This document shows positions 36,421-44,982 of a stretch of DNA of 64,000 bases, one piece after another (within the stretch, counting starts at the first letter, position 1; every line of letters starts with the position of its first letter). Made by a program: the position numbers and the translations under genes. The stretch is from Kribbella sindirgiensis (lineage in GTDB: Bacteria > Actinomycetota > Actinomycetes > Propionibacteriales > Kribbellaceae): the NCBI RefSeq assembly GCF_004331435.1, contig NZ_SJKA01000014.1:124001-188000 (forward strand). The letters run 5' to 3'. A model generated the notes under the pieces. The model made no database searches. It had not been told where the DNA came from and was given only the letters and a program-made list of their open reading frames with translations.

Positions 36421-36800
36421 GCCGGCGTCGTCCACTCGACCAGTTGTACGACGACGCCGTTGGGGTCGGTGACCTGGAACAGCTTCTCGCCCCAGGGCTC
36501 CTCGCGCAGCGGCATCGAGATCGTGACGCCTTCGGAGCGCAGGCGCTGCTCCTCGGCCTCGATGCCGCTGATCGTGAACGCCAGGATCAGGCCCGAGGCG
36601 CGCTGGTCACGCTGCTCGGGCGGCAGGATCTCGATGCCGCGCTGCAGCAGGACGACATCGACGGCGTCGTCGTCGCGGGTGAGTTTCGCGAACCCTTCGG
36701 CCGCGACTTCCTCGGCGTACCCGAGGTGCTTGGTGAAGAAGGTGTGCGAGGCGGCGACGTCGTCGACGGTCAGCGAGAGGGTGGATGCGTTGATCTTCAT
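36417..36800 (-). CDS. VOC family protein
   Basis: 127 aa. MKINASTLSLTVDDVAASHTF starts the first beta-alpha-beta unit, and VTDPNGVVVQLVEW ends the second. Glu/His ligand positions are compatible with a metal or drug site. GGAAGGA precedes ATG 36800. It is followed upstream by a 45-aa basic ORF under the same promoter region, which carries operators for the divergent TetR. Confidence 0.85.
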   Translation of the reverse strand: MKINASTLSLTVDDVAASHTFFTKHLGYAEEVAAEGFAKLTRDDDAVDVVLLQRGIEILPPEQRDQRASGLILAFTISGIEAEEQRLRSEGVTISMPLREEPWGEKLFQVTDPNGVVVQLVEWTTPA

Positions 36801-36840
36801 GGGTTCCTTCCGGAGAACTCGGTGAACGGACGAACTGCGA

Positions 36841-36978
36841 TCAGCGGTTGCCGCGCCGCGTGGTGAGGCGGCGGGCCACCGGCTGCTGGTAACGCACGAC
36901 GCGGGTCTGCGCCGTCCGCCGTCGGTCGCCGCGGCGGACGAACGCCGGGCCGGCCGCACCGTGTTTCGGAGTAGGCAT
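36841..36978 (-). CDS. 45-aa highly basic small protein
   Basis: MPTPKHGAAGPAFVRRGDRR at the start and Arg-rich to the end (about 14 Arg). AAGGGAAG lies a few bases before the ATG, and the start is 19 bases from the first TetR operator. It precedes the VOC gene by 40 bases on the same strand, so they probably share a transcript. It could bind nucleic acid or ribosomes. No family recognised. Confidence 0.5.
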   Translation of the reverse strand: MPTPKHGAAGPAFVRRGDRRRTAQTRVVRYQQPVARRLTTRRGNR

Positions 36979-36996
36979 CCACTACTTCCCTTCGGA

Positions 36997-37069
36997 GTAT
37001 TTTTACAACGGGAGTAACTTTAGCCAGGGATCGTAGCTAGTGTCAACATACTTTTACACCGAGGGTATG
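36997..37069. promoter_or_regulatory. Pair of TetR operator candidates
   Basis: Two 22-bp direct repeats, 36997-37018 and 37048-37069, share the pattern TA-TTTTTACA-CGGGAGTA. The second contains the dyad CATAC/GTATG (37047-37069). They lie between the divergent TetR gene and the basic-protein/VOC genes, and are A/T-rich against the background. Confidence 0.6.
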
Positions 37070-37078
37070 ATTGCGGCC

Positions 37079-37723
37079 ATGGACACCACGACGACCGCTC
37101 CCCTCGGGCTGCGCGAGCTCAAGAAGCAGGAGACGCGGCAACTGATCTCCGACCAGGCCACGCGGCTCTTCATCGCGCAGGGTTTCGAGGAGACGACCAT
37201 CGCCGAGGTCGCCGCCGCGGCCCGGGTCGCGAAGAAGACCGTGACGAACTACTTCGCCCGCAAGGAGGATCTGGCCCTCGACCATCAGGCCGCGTTCGTC
37301 GCCTCACTGGCCGACGCGGTGACCACACGCCAGGCAGGCGAATCGGCGTACACGGCGCTCCGCCGCGCGTTCGAGGCCGCGGTCGCCGCGCAGGATCCGG
37401 TGGCAGGATTCGCCGGACCGGAGTTCACCCGGATGATCGCCGACAGTCCCACGCTGACCGTCTGCCTGCGCAGTCTCCACGATCAACGCGAGCAGGCCCT
37501 GGCCGCCGCCCTCGCGCAGTCAGCCGGCGCAGAGCCGGACGACATCGCCGTACGAACGGCCGCCGGGTTGCTCGGCGCGGTGCACCGCATCCTGTTCCAG
37601 CGCATCCAGGACCTCACGCTCGCGGGTCTCCCCACCGCGGACATCGCCGGCATCGTCGCCGAGGAAGGCCGTCGTGCATTCGACCTGCTCGCGCCGTCCC
37701 TCGCCGGCTACCCGGCGGACTGA
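37079..37723 (+). CDS. TetR-family transcriptional regulator
   Basis: 214 aa. The helix-turn-helix TTIAEVAAAARVAKKTVTNY (about 38-57) is followed by FARKEDL and an all-helical ligand domain. ATG 37079 is chosen so that the operator repeat stays outside the gene; ATG 37067 is possible. The gene is divergent from the basic-protein/VOC pair, which it likely represses. Its last 16 bases overlap the opposing methyltransferase. Confidence 0.88.
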   Translation: MDTTTTAPLGLRELKKQETRQLISDQATRLFIAQGFEETTIAEVAAAARVAKKTVTNYFARKEDLALDHQAAFVASLADAVTTRQAGESAYTALRRAFEAAVAAQDPVAGFAGPEFTRMIADSPTLTVCLRSLHDQREQALAAALAQSAGAEPDDIAVRTAAGLLGAVHRILFQRIQDLTLAGLPTADIAGIVAEEGRRAFDLLAPSLAGYPAD

Positions 37724-38499
37724 GTGCCGCGGACAACGTTCGAGCCGAGGTCGTCATCCGTGGTGATCTCGGCATCCAATCCCTGCGAGATCATCACCGC
37801 CCGCGCGAGCGGTGCCTGGTGATCGCTCATCTCGACGAACAGGTGGCCGCCGGGCTTCAGCCATTCGGCGGCGCCGGCGACCACGCGGCGCAGTGTCGCG
37901 AGGCCGTCCGGGCCGCCGTCCAGCGTGACGCGCGGCTCGTACAGCCGGGCCTCCGGCGGGAGGAGCCGGATCTCGTCGGTCGGCACGTACGGCACGTTCG
38001 CGAGCAGTACGTCGACCTCGCCCCGCAACCGCTCCGGCAACGCCGCGAACAAGTCGCCCTGGAACACCGTCCCGGCGAACGGCTCCAGGTTCCGGCGAGC
38101 ACAACGCACCGCGGCCGCCTCGATGTCAGCGGCGTACAGCGGTACCTCGCACTCGGCCGCGACCGCGGCACCCAAGGCCCCGGTGCCGCAGCCGAGGTCG
38201 ACCACGACCGAACCCGCGACGGTGACCCGCAGCGCCTCGGCCACCAGGAACTCGGTACGCCGACGCGGGATGAACACCCCGGGATCGACCGCGATCCGCA
38301 ACCCGCGGAACGAGGCCCAGCCGACGACGTACTCCAACGGCAACCCGCCGACCCGCTGGTCGACCATCGCGGTGAGCTCGGCCGCGTCGCGCGCGGTCTC
38401 GGCGATCAGCGCAGCCTCGTCCTCGGCGAACACACAACCGGACGCGCGCAACCGCTCGACAACGGGGCCGAGCTCGACAGCAGAAGAGGGAACCCCCAC
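37708..38499 (-). CDS. HemK/PrmC-like protein N5-glutamine methyltransferase
   Basis: 263 aa. An N-terminal helical region with LPLEYVVGWASFRGLRIAVDPGVFIPRRRTE precedes SAM motif VVDLGCGTGALG near 100. The active-site N/D-PPY reads NVPYVP, a form of the putative PrmC paralogues of actinobacteria. PrmC methylates the GGQ glutamine of release factors, and this paralogue may act on another protein. It lies 12 bases after the SDR stop on the same strand. Confidence 0.8.
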   Translation of the reverse strand: MGVPSSAVELGPVVERLRASGCVFAEDEAALIAETARDAAELTAMVDQRVGGLPLEYVVGWASFRGLRIAVDPGVFIPRRRTEFLVAEALRVTVAGSVVVDLGCGTGALGAAVAAECEVPLYAADIEAAAVRCARRNLEPFAGTVFQGDLFAALPERLRGEVDVLLANVPYVPTDEIRLLPPEARLYEPRVTLDGGPDGLATLRRVVAGAAEWLKPGGHLFVEMSDHQAPLARAVMISQGLDAEITTDDDLGSNVVRGTQSAG

Positions 38500-38511
38500 A
38501 GCCGAAGCAGC

Positions 38512-39465
38512 CTACCCGAACGCGTTCACCCCGGTGAGCTGCGCCGACACCGTCCAAAGCCGCTCAGCCGCAGCAGGGTCGATCGCATACGGGCGTACCC
38601 CTGGCGCTTCGTCGCTCGACACCTCGGCGACCTCGCAGTCTTCCAGGAACACTCCGCCGAGCCCATCGAGCTGCGGCGACGTCGCCGCCCAGACCTGCGT
38701 CGCTGCGCCCTGCTCCGGGCTCTTGAACGCCGGGTTCAACGCGTTGCCGTCCTCGTCGATCCAGCCGAAGTCGACCATCTCCTGCTTCTCCAGGTGCCGC
38801 TGCAGCGGGGTCAGGATCCCACCGGGATGCAGCGCGAACGCCCGGACGCCGGAGTCCTTGCCGAGGGCATCGAGCTGGACGGCGAACAGCACGTTGGCCG
38901 TCTTCGCCTGCCCGTACGCCTCCCACTTGTCGTACCCCAGCCGGAACTCGAGATCGTCCCACCGGATGTCCGACCGCCGATGACCGGTCGACGACACCGA
39001 CACGACCCGCGCGCCACCGTCCGCGGCACCAGCCGAGATGGCCGGCCACAACCGGTTCACCAGCGCGAAATGCCCCAGGTGGTTGGTCGCGAACTGCGCC
39101 TCCCACCCCGGCCCGACCCGCGTCTCCGGCGACGCCATGATGCCCGCGTTGTCGATCACGATGTCCACCGACCGGCCCGACGCCAGGAACCGCTCGGCGA
39201 ACGCCTTCACACTCTCCAGCGAGCCCAGGTCCAGTTCGTCGACCTCGGCGAGGTCACCCAGAAGTTCCCGCGCCGCATCCGGGCGCCGCGCCGGGACGAC
39301 GACCTGCGCGCCGGCCTTCGCCAGCGCCTTGGTGGTCTCCAGGCCGAGACCGGAATATCCACCGGTGACGATCGCGAGCTTGCCGGTGAGGTCGATCCCG
39401 GCCAGTACGTCGTCCGCGGTGCTGTCGTGCCCGAAACCCGAGCCGATCTTGTGTTGTGCACTCAT
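38512..39465 (-). CDS. Short-chain dehydrogenase (retinol dehydrogenase-like)
   Basis: 317-aa extended SDR. Cofactor motif VTGGYSGLGLET near 34-45 with an Arg-rich PARRPD after strand 2 (NADPH), NAGIMASPE near 108, VSVSSTGH and YGQAKTAN as Ser and YxxxK. A palindrome in its promoter region at 39484-39497 suggests a repressor site. The LysR gene upstream on the same strand ends 34 bases away. Confidence 0.87.
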   Translation of the reverse strand: MSAQHKIGSGFGHDSTADDVLAGIDLTGKLAIVTGGYSGLGLETTKALAKAGAQVVVPARRPDAARELLGDLAEVDELDLGSLESVKAFAERFLASGRSVDIVIDNAGIMASPETRVGPGWEAQFATNHLGHFALVNRLWPAISAGAADGGARVVSVSSTGHRRSDIRWDDLEFRLGYDKWEAYGQAKTANVLFAVQLDALGKDSGVRAFALHPGGILTPLQRHLEKQEMVDFGWIDEDGNALNPAFKSPEQGAATQVWAATSPQLDGLGGVFLEDCEVAEVSSDEAPGVRPYAIDPAAAERLWTVSAQLTGVNAFG

Positions 39466-39483
39466 ACCGTCGAGCGTACGAAT

Positions 39484-39497
39484 TAGAGTTCGCTCTA
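39484..39497. promoter_or_regulatory. Palindromic operator candidate
   Basis: TAGAGTTCGCTCTA has perfect 5-bp arms around a 4-base centre. It sits 18 bases before the SDR start codon. Its form resembles TetR-family operators. The protein that binds it cannot be named. Confidence 0.45.
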
Positions 39498-39499
39498 GG

Positions 39500-40390
39500 T
39501 CAAGTCGCGAGATGCGGGTCCAGCCGCAGCGATTCGGCCAGACGCTGCAGGGCCGGGTTCGGATTGTCCGGGCTCCAGCACGCGTGCAGGGTGACCGAGT
39601 GCGCGTCGGCCGCGTCGAGTTCGCGATAGCGGACGCCTTCGACGCCCATCGCCATGATGGAGCGCGGGATCAACGCACACCCGAGGCCGGCGCGGACCAG
39701 CGCCAGCATCGTGGGCACCTGCGACGCCAGCTGGCTGACGGCGTAGCGATCCATGCCGATCATCGCCGCGCAGATGTCGTGCAGGTACTGCGATCCCTCC
39801 GGGCTGTACCCGATGTAGTCGTCGGTCACGTCCACCAGCGACACCGCCCGGTCGCCCACCGCCAGTGGATGCGCGGCGGGTACGGCGAGGACCAGGTCCT
39901 CCGAATGCACCAGCAGCGACTCGAACTGCGCCGGGATCGGCGGGCGCACCAGGCCGAGGTCGATCTCCAGATTCGCCAGTGCCTCGAACTGTGCCGGGCT
40001 CACCAACTCGGTCAGCTCGGCCGTCACCCCGGGCGTCCGCTTCCCGACCATGGTCAGGAAGTCGGCGAGTACGGCGTACGCACCGATCGCGGTGAAGGCG
40101 AGGCGGAGCGTCCCGGTCGTCCCGTCCGCGGCACGCCGGGTCGCCTCCGGTGCGACTTCCAGCAGCGCCAGCACCCGGCGGGCGTGCTCGAGGAAGACTC
40201 CCCCGGCCGCCGTCAGCCGGACGCCGCGGCCGGTGCGATCGAAGAGGCGAACGTCGAGCGTGCGTTCGAGGCCCTGGATCTGGCGGGTCAACGGCGGCTG
40301 GGTCAGGTTCAGGCGCTGGGCGGCCCGGCCGTAGTGCAGTTCCTCGGCGACGGCGACGAATCCACGGAGTTGCTGGAGCGACACGTCCAT
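39500..40390 (-). CDS. LysR-family transcriptional regulator
   Basis: 296 aa. The winged helix LQQLRGFVAVAEELHYGRAA to LNLTQPPLTRQIQGLERTL (5-45) is standard, followed by a two-lobe periplasmic-binding-like effector domain. It is divergent from the acid-sugar operon at 40497 with an inverted repeat between, so it probably activates that operon in response to the imported substrate. Confidence 0.9.
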   Translation of the reverse strand: MDVSLQQLRGFVAVAEELHYGRAAQRLNLTQPPLTRQIQGLERTLDVRLFDRTGRGVRLTAAGGVFLEHARRVLALLEVAPEATRRAADGTTGTLRLAFTAIGAYAVLADFLTMVGKRTPGVTAELTELVSPAQFEALANLEIDLGLVRPPIPAQFESLLVHSEDLVLAVPAAHPLAVGDRAVSLVDVTDDYIGYSPEGSQYLHDICAAMIGMDRYAVSQLASQVPTMLALVRAGLGCALIPRSIMAMGVEGVRYRELDAADAHSVTLHACWSPDNPNPALQRLAESLRLDPHLAT

Positions 40391-40413
40391 GGCGGCCTAT
40401 GCAAGCACGGTAT

Positions 40414-40441
40414 CGGTCCATACGTAAATAGGCTTGGACCG
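40414..40441. promoter_or_regulatory. LysR-type operator candidate
   Basis: CGGTCCA (40414-40420) and TGGACCG (40435-40441) are perfect inverted arms with a 14-base A/T-containing centre. The site is in the divergent promoter region of the LysR gene and the operon it faces. Confidence 0.55.
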
Positions 40442-40496
40442 GCATAACGGAAAGCGCCTACCGTCGGAGTCACGTCCAGCTGAAGGAGCTTCCACG

Positions 40497-41558
40497 GTGT
40501 CGAACATGGTGTCGAACACGGTGTCGAATCCCGCGCCCAGACTTGCCGCGCTGATGTCCCCGGAACGTGCCGACGACGTGGTCGACGCGGACGCTCGCCG
40601 GTTGCTCGAGGACCGCTTCGAGGTGGTGTGGGCCGAGCCGCGACACACCGTCGGCGAGGGATCGCTCGCGAAGCCGCCGGCGCTCGACCCGGCCGCCGTC
40701 GCCGAGCTGGCGGCAGGCGCGGACGTACTGCTGACCAGCTGGGGTACGCCGCACCTCGGCAAGGAACTGTGGGCCGACGGTAACGGCCCGAAGGTCGTCG
40801 CGCACGCCGCGGGCACCGTGAAGAACCTGATCGACCCGGTCATCCTCGACCAGGGCGTCGGGGTGTTCTCGGCCGGTCCGCGGATCGCGTGGTCCGTCGG
40901 CGAGTACTGCCTGGCGTCGATGCTCACGCTGGCCCGGCGGCTCGCCCGGTTCGACGGCGCGGTCCGCGGCGGCGGGTGGAAGCAGACGGCGTATCGCGGG
41001 CACGAGCTGGCCGGCGCGAAGGTGGGGATCATCGGCGCGAGCAGTACGGCGCGGGCGCTGATCATGCTGCTCAAGCCGTTCGGGTGCGACGTGGTCGTGT
41101 ACGACCCGTACCTGAGCGCCGAGCGCGCTGCGGAGCTCGGGGTCCGGCTGGCCGAGCTGCCGGAAACGGCCGAGAGCGCTTTCCTTTCGATCCATGTGCC
41201 GAACGTGCCGGAGACGAAGGGCATGATCTCGCGCGCGCTGATCGAGCGGCTTCCGGACGGCGCGGTCGTGATCAACTCCTCGCGCGGTCCGGCGATCGAG
41301 CAGCAGGCGCTGCTGGAACATGCCGTCTCCGGGCGGATCTACGCGGCGCTCGACGTCTACGATCCGGAGCCGCCGACACTGGCCGAGAGCGCGCTCCGCG
41401 CGGAGAACCTGTTGCTCACACCGCACATCGCCGGCGACACCGCCGAGGGTCATCTCGCGCTCGCGGGCTACGTGCTGAAGGACGCCCTCCAATGGCTCGA
41501 CGACGGCACCCGCGGCCCGAGCTTCGTCGACCCCACCCTCTGGTCCATCGCCGCCTGA
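40497..41558 (+). CDS. D-2-hydroxyacid dehydrogenase family protein
   Basis: 353 aa. Catalytic Arg in INSSRGPAIEQ, Glu in DVYDPEPP and His in LTPHIAGDT are all present. The NAD-binding glycine motif is unusual: VGIIGASSTARALI instead of GxGxxG. GTG 40497 has AAGGAG 8 bases upstream. The next 33 bases are three near-copies of GTGTCGAACNNG, so several in-frame starts exist. First gene of the operon, it would oxidise or reduce a sugar acid. Confidence 0.85.
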   Translation: MSNMVSNTVSNPAPRLAALMSPERADDVVDADARRLLEDRFEVVWAEPRHTVGEGSLAKPPALDPAAVAELAAGADVLLTSWGTPHLGKELWADGNGPKVVAHAAGTVKNLIDPVILDQGVGVFSAGPRIAWSVGEYCLASMLTLARRLARFDGAVRGGGWKQTAYRGHELAGAKVGIIGASSTARALIMLLKPFGCDVVVYDPYLSAERAAELGVRLAELPETAESAFLSIHVPNVPETKGMISRALIERLPDGAVVINSSRGPAIEQQALLEHAVSGRIYAALDVYDPEPPTLAESALRAENLLLTPHIAGDTAEGHLALAGYVLKDALQWLDDGTRGPSFVDPTLWSIAA

Positions 41559-41576
41559 CCGAGAGGACCGATCATC

Positions 41577-42719
41577 ATGTCCCGCATCACTCAGGTCGAG
41601 GTCTTCGCGGTCGCGGTGCCGTTCGCGCGCCGGTTCGTCCTCGGCAGCGGCGCCGTCGGTTCACCGGACGCCGCCCCCGACCAGGCCGGCGCGGTGATCT
41701 TCGTGAAGCTCACCACCGAGGACGGCGTGGTCGGCTGGGGAGAGCAACGAGCGCTCCCCAGCTGGAGCTACGAGACCGCCGAGACGATGGCCGTCGTCAT
41801 CCGCCGCCACCTCGCCCCGATCCTTCTCGAACTCACCCCGTTCGACGTCGAGCTCTTCCACCAGCGCGCCGCCAAGCGCCTCAGCCCCGCGGTCTCGAAC
41901 GGCTTCCCGTTCGCCCGCGCCGCCGTCGACGTCGCGATGCACGACGCGGCCGGCAAGCTCGCCGGCGTGCCCGTGCACGCGCTGCTCGGCGGCAAGATCC
42001 ACGACGAGATCCCGCTCTGCTCGGCCATCGGGGTCGGGGACCAGGAGACGGTCCGCGAACACGCACTCCAGTCGTCGGACTATGCGGGGTACAAGGTCAA
42101 GATCGGCGGCGACCTGGACGCGGACACGGCCGCGATCGAGACCGTCGCGGAAGTTGCCGACGGCAAACCGCTGTGGCTGGACGCCAACCAGTCCTACCGC
42201 CCGAGCGCCCTCAAGCAGCTGCAAGACCGCATCAACCACATCCGGACGGTGCATTGCGTCGAGCAACCCGTCCCGAGCACCGACACCCTCGCGATGCAGC
42301 GGGTGCGCGAGCTCATCGGCCTCCCGGTCGCCATCGACGAAGGCAGCTTCTCCGCCCAGGACCTCGCCCGCGCGATCCGCTTGAACGCCGCCGACCTGGT
42401 CGTGGTCAAGGTCTGCAAGTCTGGCGGCCTGCGGAACGCCCTGAAGACCGCCCAGACAGCGCTGGCGGGCGGCGTCGAACTGCTCGCCAGCGGCCTGACC
42501 GACTGCGGAGTCGCGTTCGCCGCCGCGCTGCACGTGTTCAGTCAGCTCGAGCTCGCCCTGCCCGCCGAACTCAACGGGCCGGAACTGCTGACCGATCTGT
42601 ACGTGGACGGGCTGAGCATCACCAAGGCCGTCGCAACGGTCCCCACCGCCCCTGGACTGGGCGTCGAGGTTGACGAGGAGCGCATCCGCGCCGAGTCGAT
42701 CGACCTGCTCTATCGGTGA
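41577..42719 (+). CDS. Mandelate racemase/muconate lactonizing enzyme family (enolase superfamily)
   Basis: 380 aa. Metal ligands are Asp in WLDANQSY, Glu in CVEQPV and Asp in AIDEGS. Catalytic lysines are in YKVKIGG and VVVKVCKSGG, the MLE-subgroup layout. Such enzymes epimerise, cycloisomerise or dehydrate acids by removing an alpha proton. GAGAGG precedes the ATG. In this operon it could racemise or dehydrate the imported acid. Confidence 0.88.
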   Translation: MSRITQVEVFAVAVPFARRFVLGSGAVGSPDAAPDQAGAVIFVKLTTEDGVVGWGEQRALPSWSYETAETMAVVIRRHLAPILLELTPFDVELFHQRAAKRLSPAVSNGFPFARAAVDVAMHDAAGKLAGVPVHALLGGKIHDEIPLCSAIGVGDQETVREHALQSSDYAGYKVKIGGDLDADTAAIETVAEVADGKPLWLDANQSYRPSALKQLQDRINHIRTVHCVEQPVPSTDTLAMQRVRELIGLPVAIDEGSFSAQDLARAIRLNAADLVVVKVCKSGGLRNALKTAQTALAGGVELLASGLTDCGVAFAAALHVFSQLELALPAELNGPELLTDLYVDGLSITKAVATVPTAPGLGVEVDEERIRAESIDLLYR

Positions 42720-42727
42720 GGAGAACC

Positions 42728-44038
42728 ATGAGGACCAACCTGACCCGCCGCAGGTTTCTCGAGCTGACCGGCCTGGCCGGTGTCGGGGCCGTCGCGGCCG
42801 GATGTTCGTCGGGGCCGCCGGACGGCACCGCCACCTGGGCGATGTGGTCGAGCAGTGCCGCCGAGAAGAAGGTCTGGGAGGACTTCGGCAAGTACGTCGA
42901 GCAGCAGCTGGGCGTGAAGTCCGTGGCCACCTTGACCCCGTCCAGCGGCTACCCGACGAAACTCGACCTGCAACTCGTCAGCGGTACGGCGAGCCTCGTC
43001 ACCGCGCTCAACGGCACCCTGATCCCGACGTACGCCGCGCGCGGGGCGCACCGGCCGCTCGACGACCTGATCGCCGCCGACCCCGACTTCGAACTCGACG
43101 ACTTCTACGACACCAGCCGGAAGATCTCGGGCTTCAACAACAAGACGTACGCGATCGGGTTCGACGTCGCCCCGACCGTCATGTACTACAACAAGGACCT
43201 GCTGAAGAAGCAGGGCATCCCGTTGCCGTCCCGCACCGAACCGATGTCCTGGGCAACGTTCCGCGACCTCGCCAAGCAGCTCACGAAACCCGGCGAGCAG
43301 TACGGCTTCACCTGCGCGCCGGCCATCGACGACCTGGTGTCATGGGTCTACTGCGCAGGCGGGAACGTGATGAGCGCCGACGCGAGCCGCAGCGCGCTCA
43401 AGGACCCCGAGGCGATGGAGGCGCTGCAGTTCGTCATCGACCTGTTCGTGAAGGACAAGGTCACGCCGCCGATCAAGAACCTGGTCACCGAGAGCTCCCT
43501 GTCCAACTTCATGCAGGGCAACGTCGCGTTCATGCAGAACGGGCCGTGGCAGGTCGTGAACGCCCGCAAGGCCAAGTTCGACTGGGACATCATCCCGTTC
43601 CCGGCCGGCGCGAACGGGAGTACGCCGCGGGTCTCGGGATCCAGCTTCGCGATTCCATCGGGGGTCCGCGAGGGCGCCGAGCTCGACCTCGCGTGGAAGC
43701 TGCTCAAGACCCTGACCAGCACCGGCGCGCTCGACATCTACGCCAAGGCCGGCCGCAACAACCCGGCCCGGCTCAGCGCCGGCAGCGCGTTCCAGCCGCC
43801 GCCCGACAATCTCGGGATCGTCCAGGACATCCTGGCCGGCAAGATCGCCGGCGGCCACGCCTTCGACGTCACCACGAACTGGAACCAGGTCAAGCAGCTG
43901 CTCGGTCAGGATCTTCCGCGCACGTTCCTCGGCCAGGTCGGCGTCGCGGAAGCCATCACCGGCCTGACGCCGCGCCTCGACGTACTGATGCGGCAGCATC
44001 TCGACACCGTCCGCCAAGCCACAGGCAGGAAGGGGTGA
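42728..44038 (+). CDS. ABC transporter sugar-binding lipoprotein
   Basis: 436-aa extracellular solute-binding protein, family 1. The signal has twin arginines (RRRFLEL) and a lipobox AVAAGC near residue 26, so it is anchored by lipid on the outer face of the membrane. The mature domain shows the ligand-binding pattern YAIGFDVAPTVMYYNKDLLK. AGGAG precedes ATG 42728. Ligand unknown; the operon points to a sugar acid or related carbohydrate. Confidence 0.88.
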   Translation: MRTNLTRRRFLELTGLAGVGAVAAGCSSGPPDGTATWAMWSSSAAEKKVWEDFGKYVEQQLGVKSVATLTPSSGYPTKLDLQLVSGTASLVTALNGTLIPTYAARGAHRPLDDLIAADPDFELDDFYDTSRKISGFNNKTYAIGFDVAPTVMYYNKDLLKKQGIPLPSRTEPMSWATFRDLAKQLTKPGEQYGFTCAPAIDDLVSWVYCAGGNVMSADASRSALKDPEAMEALQFVIDLFVKDKVTPPIKNLVTESSLSNFMQGNVAFMQNGPWQVVNARKAKFDWDIIPFPAGANGSTPRVSGSSFAIPSGVREGAELDLAWKLLKTLTSTGALDIYAKAGRNNPARLSAGSAFQPPPDNLGIVQDILAGKIAGGHAFDVTTNWNQVKQLLGQDLPRTFLGQVGVAEAITGLTPRLDVLMRQHLDTVRQATGRKG

Positions 44039-44982
44039 GCACAGTGGCCATCGAGACCGCACCGGCCATCACGACACCGGCACAGACCAGACAAGCCCCG
44101 CCGCCGCGCTGGCGCAGCCGGGAGGCGCTCACGGCATGGCTCTTCATCCTGCCCAGCCTCATCGGCTTCCTGATCTTCACCGCCGGACCGGTCCTCGCCG
44201 CGGGCGTCATCTCGCTGCTCAACTGGAACCTGTTCAGCGCGCCCACCTGGGCCGGCGTGCACAACTTCGCCCGCCTGGGCCCCGACCCGACGTTCTGGTC
44301 AGCGCTCGGCAGTACGGCGTACTTCACGCTGGTGAGCGTCCCGCTGACCATCCTCGTCAGCCTGCTGCTCGCCCTCCTGCTCAACTCCGGGCTGCGCCGC
44401 ATCGCCGTCTTCCGCAGCCTGCTCCTGTTGCCGTACGCAACCATCACGGTGGCGGTCGCGTTCGTCTGGATCTGGCTCTACATCCCGCACGACGGCCTGG
44501 TGAACGCCGTGCTCGGACGGTTCGGCATCACCGGCCCGGCCTGGCTGATCTCCGACACCTGGGCGATGCCCGCGCTGATCCTGATGAGCGTCTGGAAGAG
44601 CTTCGGCTTCGGCATGGTCGTCTTCCTCGCCGGCCTCCAGGCGATCCCGCAGCAACTGTACGAAGCGGGCCGGGTGGACGGTACGTCGCCGTGGAAGAGC
44701 TTGCGGCACATCACGCTGCCGATGCTGTCCCCCGCGCTGTTCTTCGTGATCGTCACGTCGGTGATCGGATCGTTCCAGGTCTTCGACCAGGCGCTGATCA
44801 TGACGAACGGCGGCCCGGGTACCCGCACCACCACGCTGGTCATGTACATCTACCGGACCGGCTTCGAGAACTACGACCAGGGATACGCCGCCGCGCAGTC
44901 GCTGGTCCTGTTCGCGTTCATCGTGATCATCACCGCGGGCCAGTTCCTGTTCCAGCGGAAGTTGGTTCACTATGACAACTGA
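44035..44982 (+). CDS. ABC sugar permease, MalF-like
   Basis: 315-aa membrane protein with six helices. The cytoplasmic EAA loop reads YEAGRVDGTSPWKSLRHITLP near 230, where the ATPase docks. GTG 44035 overlaps the binding-protein stop as GTGA, with AGGAAGG upstream; GTG 44044 is a second option. It pairs with the next gene to form the channel. No ATPase gene is in the operon, so a shared MsiK-type ATPase is likely. Confidence 0.88.
   Translation: MSTVAIETAPAITTPAQTRQAPPPRWRSREALTAWLFILPSLIGFLIFTAGPVLAAGVISLLNWNLFSAPTWAGVHNFARLGPDPTFWSALGSTAYFTLVSVPLTILVSLLLALLLNSGLRRIAVFRSLLLLPYATITVAVAFVWIWLYIPHDGLVNAVLGRFGITGPAWLISDTWAMPALILMSVWKSFGFGMVVFLAGLQAIPQQLYEAGRVDGTSPWKSLRHITLPMLSPALFFVIVTSVIGSFQVFDQALIMTNGGPGTRTTTLVMYIYRTGFENYDQGYAAAQSLVLFAFIVIITAGQFLFQRKLVHYDN

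Noticed and set aside
37819..39486. A 555-codon open frame on the plus strand
   Set aside because: It lies antisense to the PrmC-like and SDR genes, both with intact active-site motifs.
40889..42673. A 594-codon frame on the plus strand
   Set aside because: It is a shifted frame of the hydroxyacid dehydrogenase and enolase-family genes, rich in Arg and without domain motifs.
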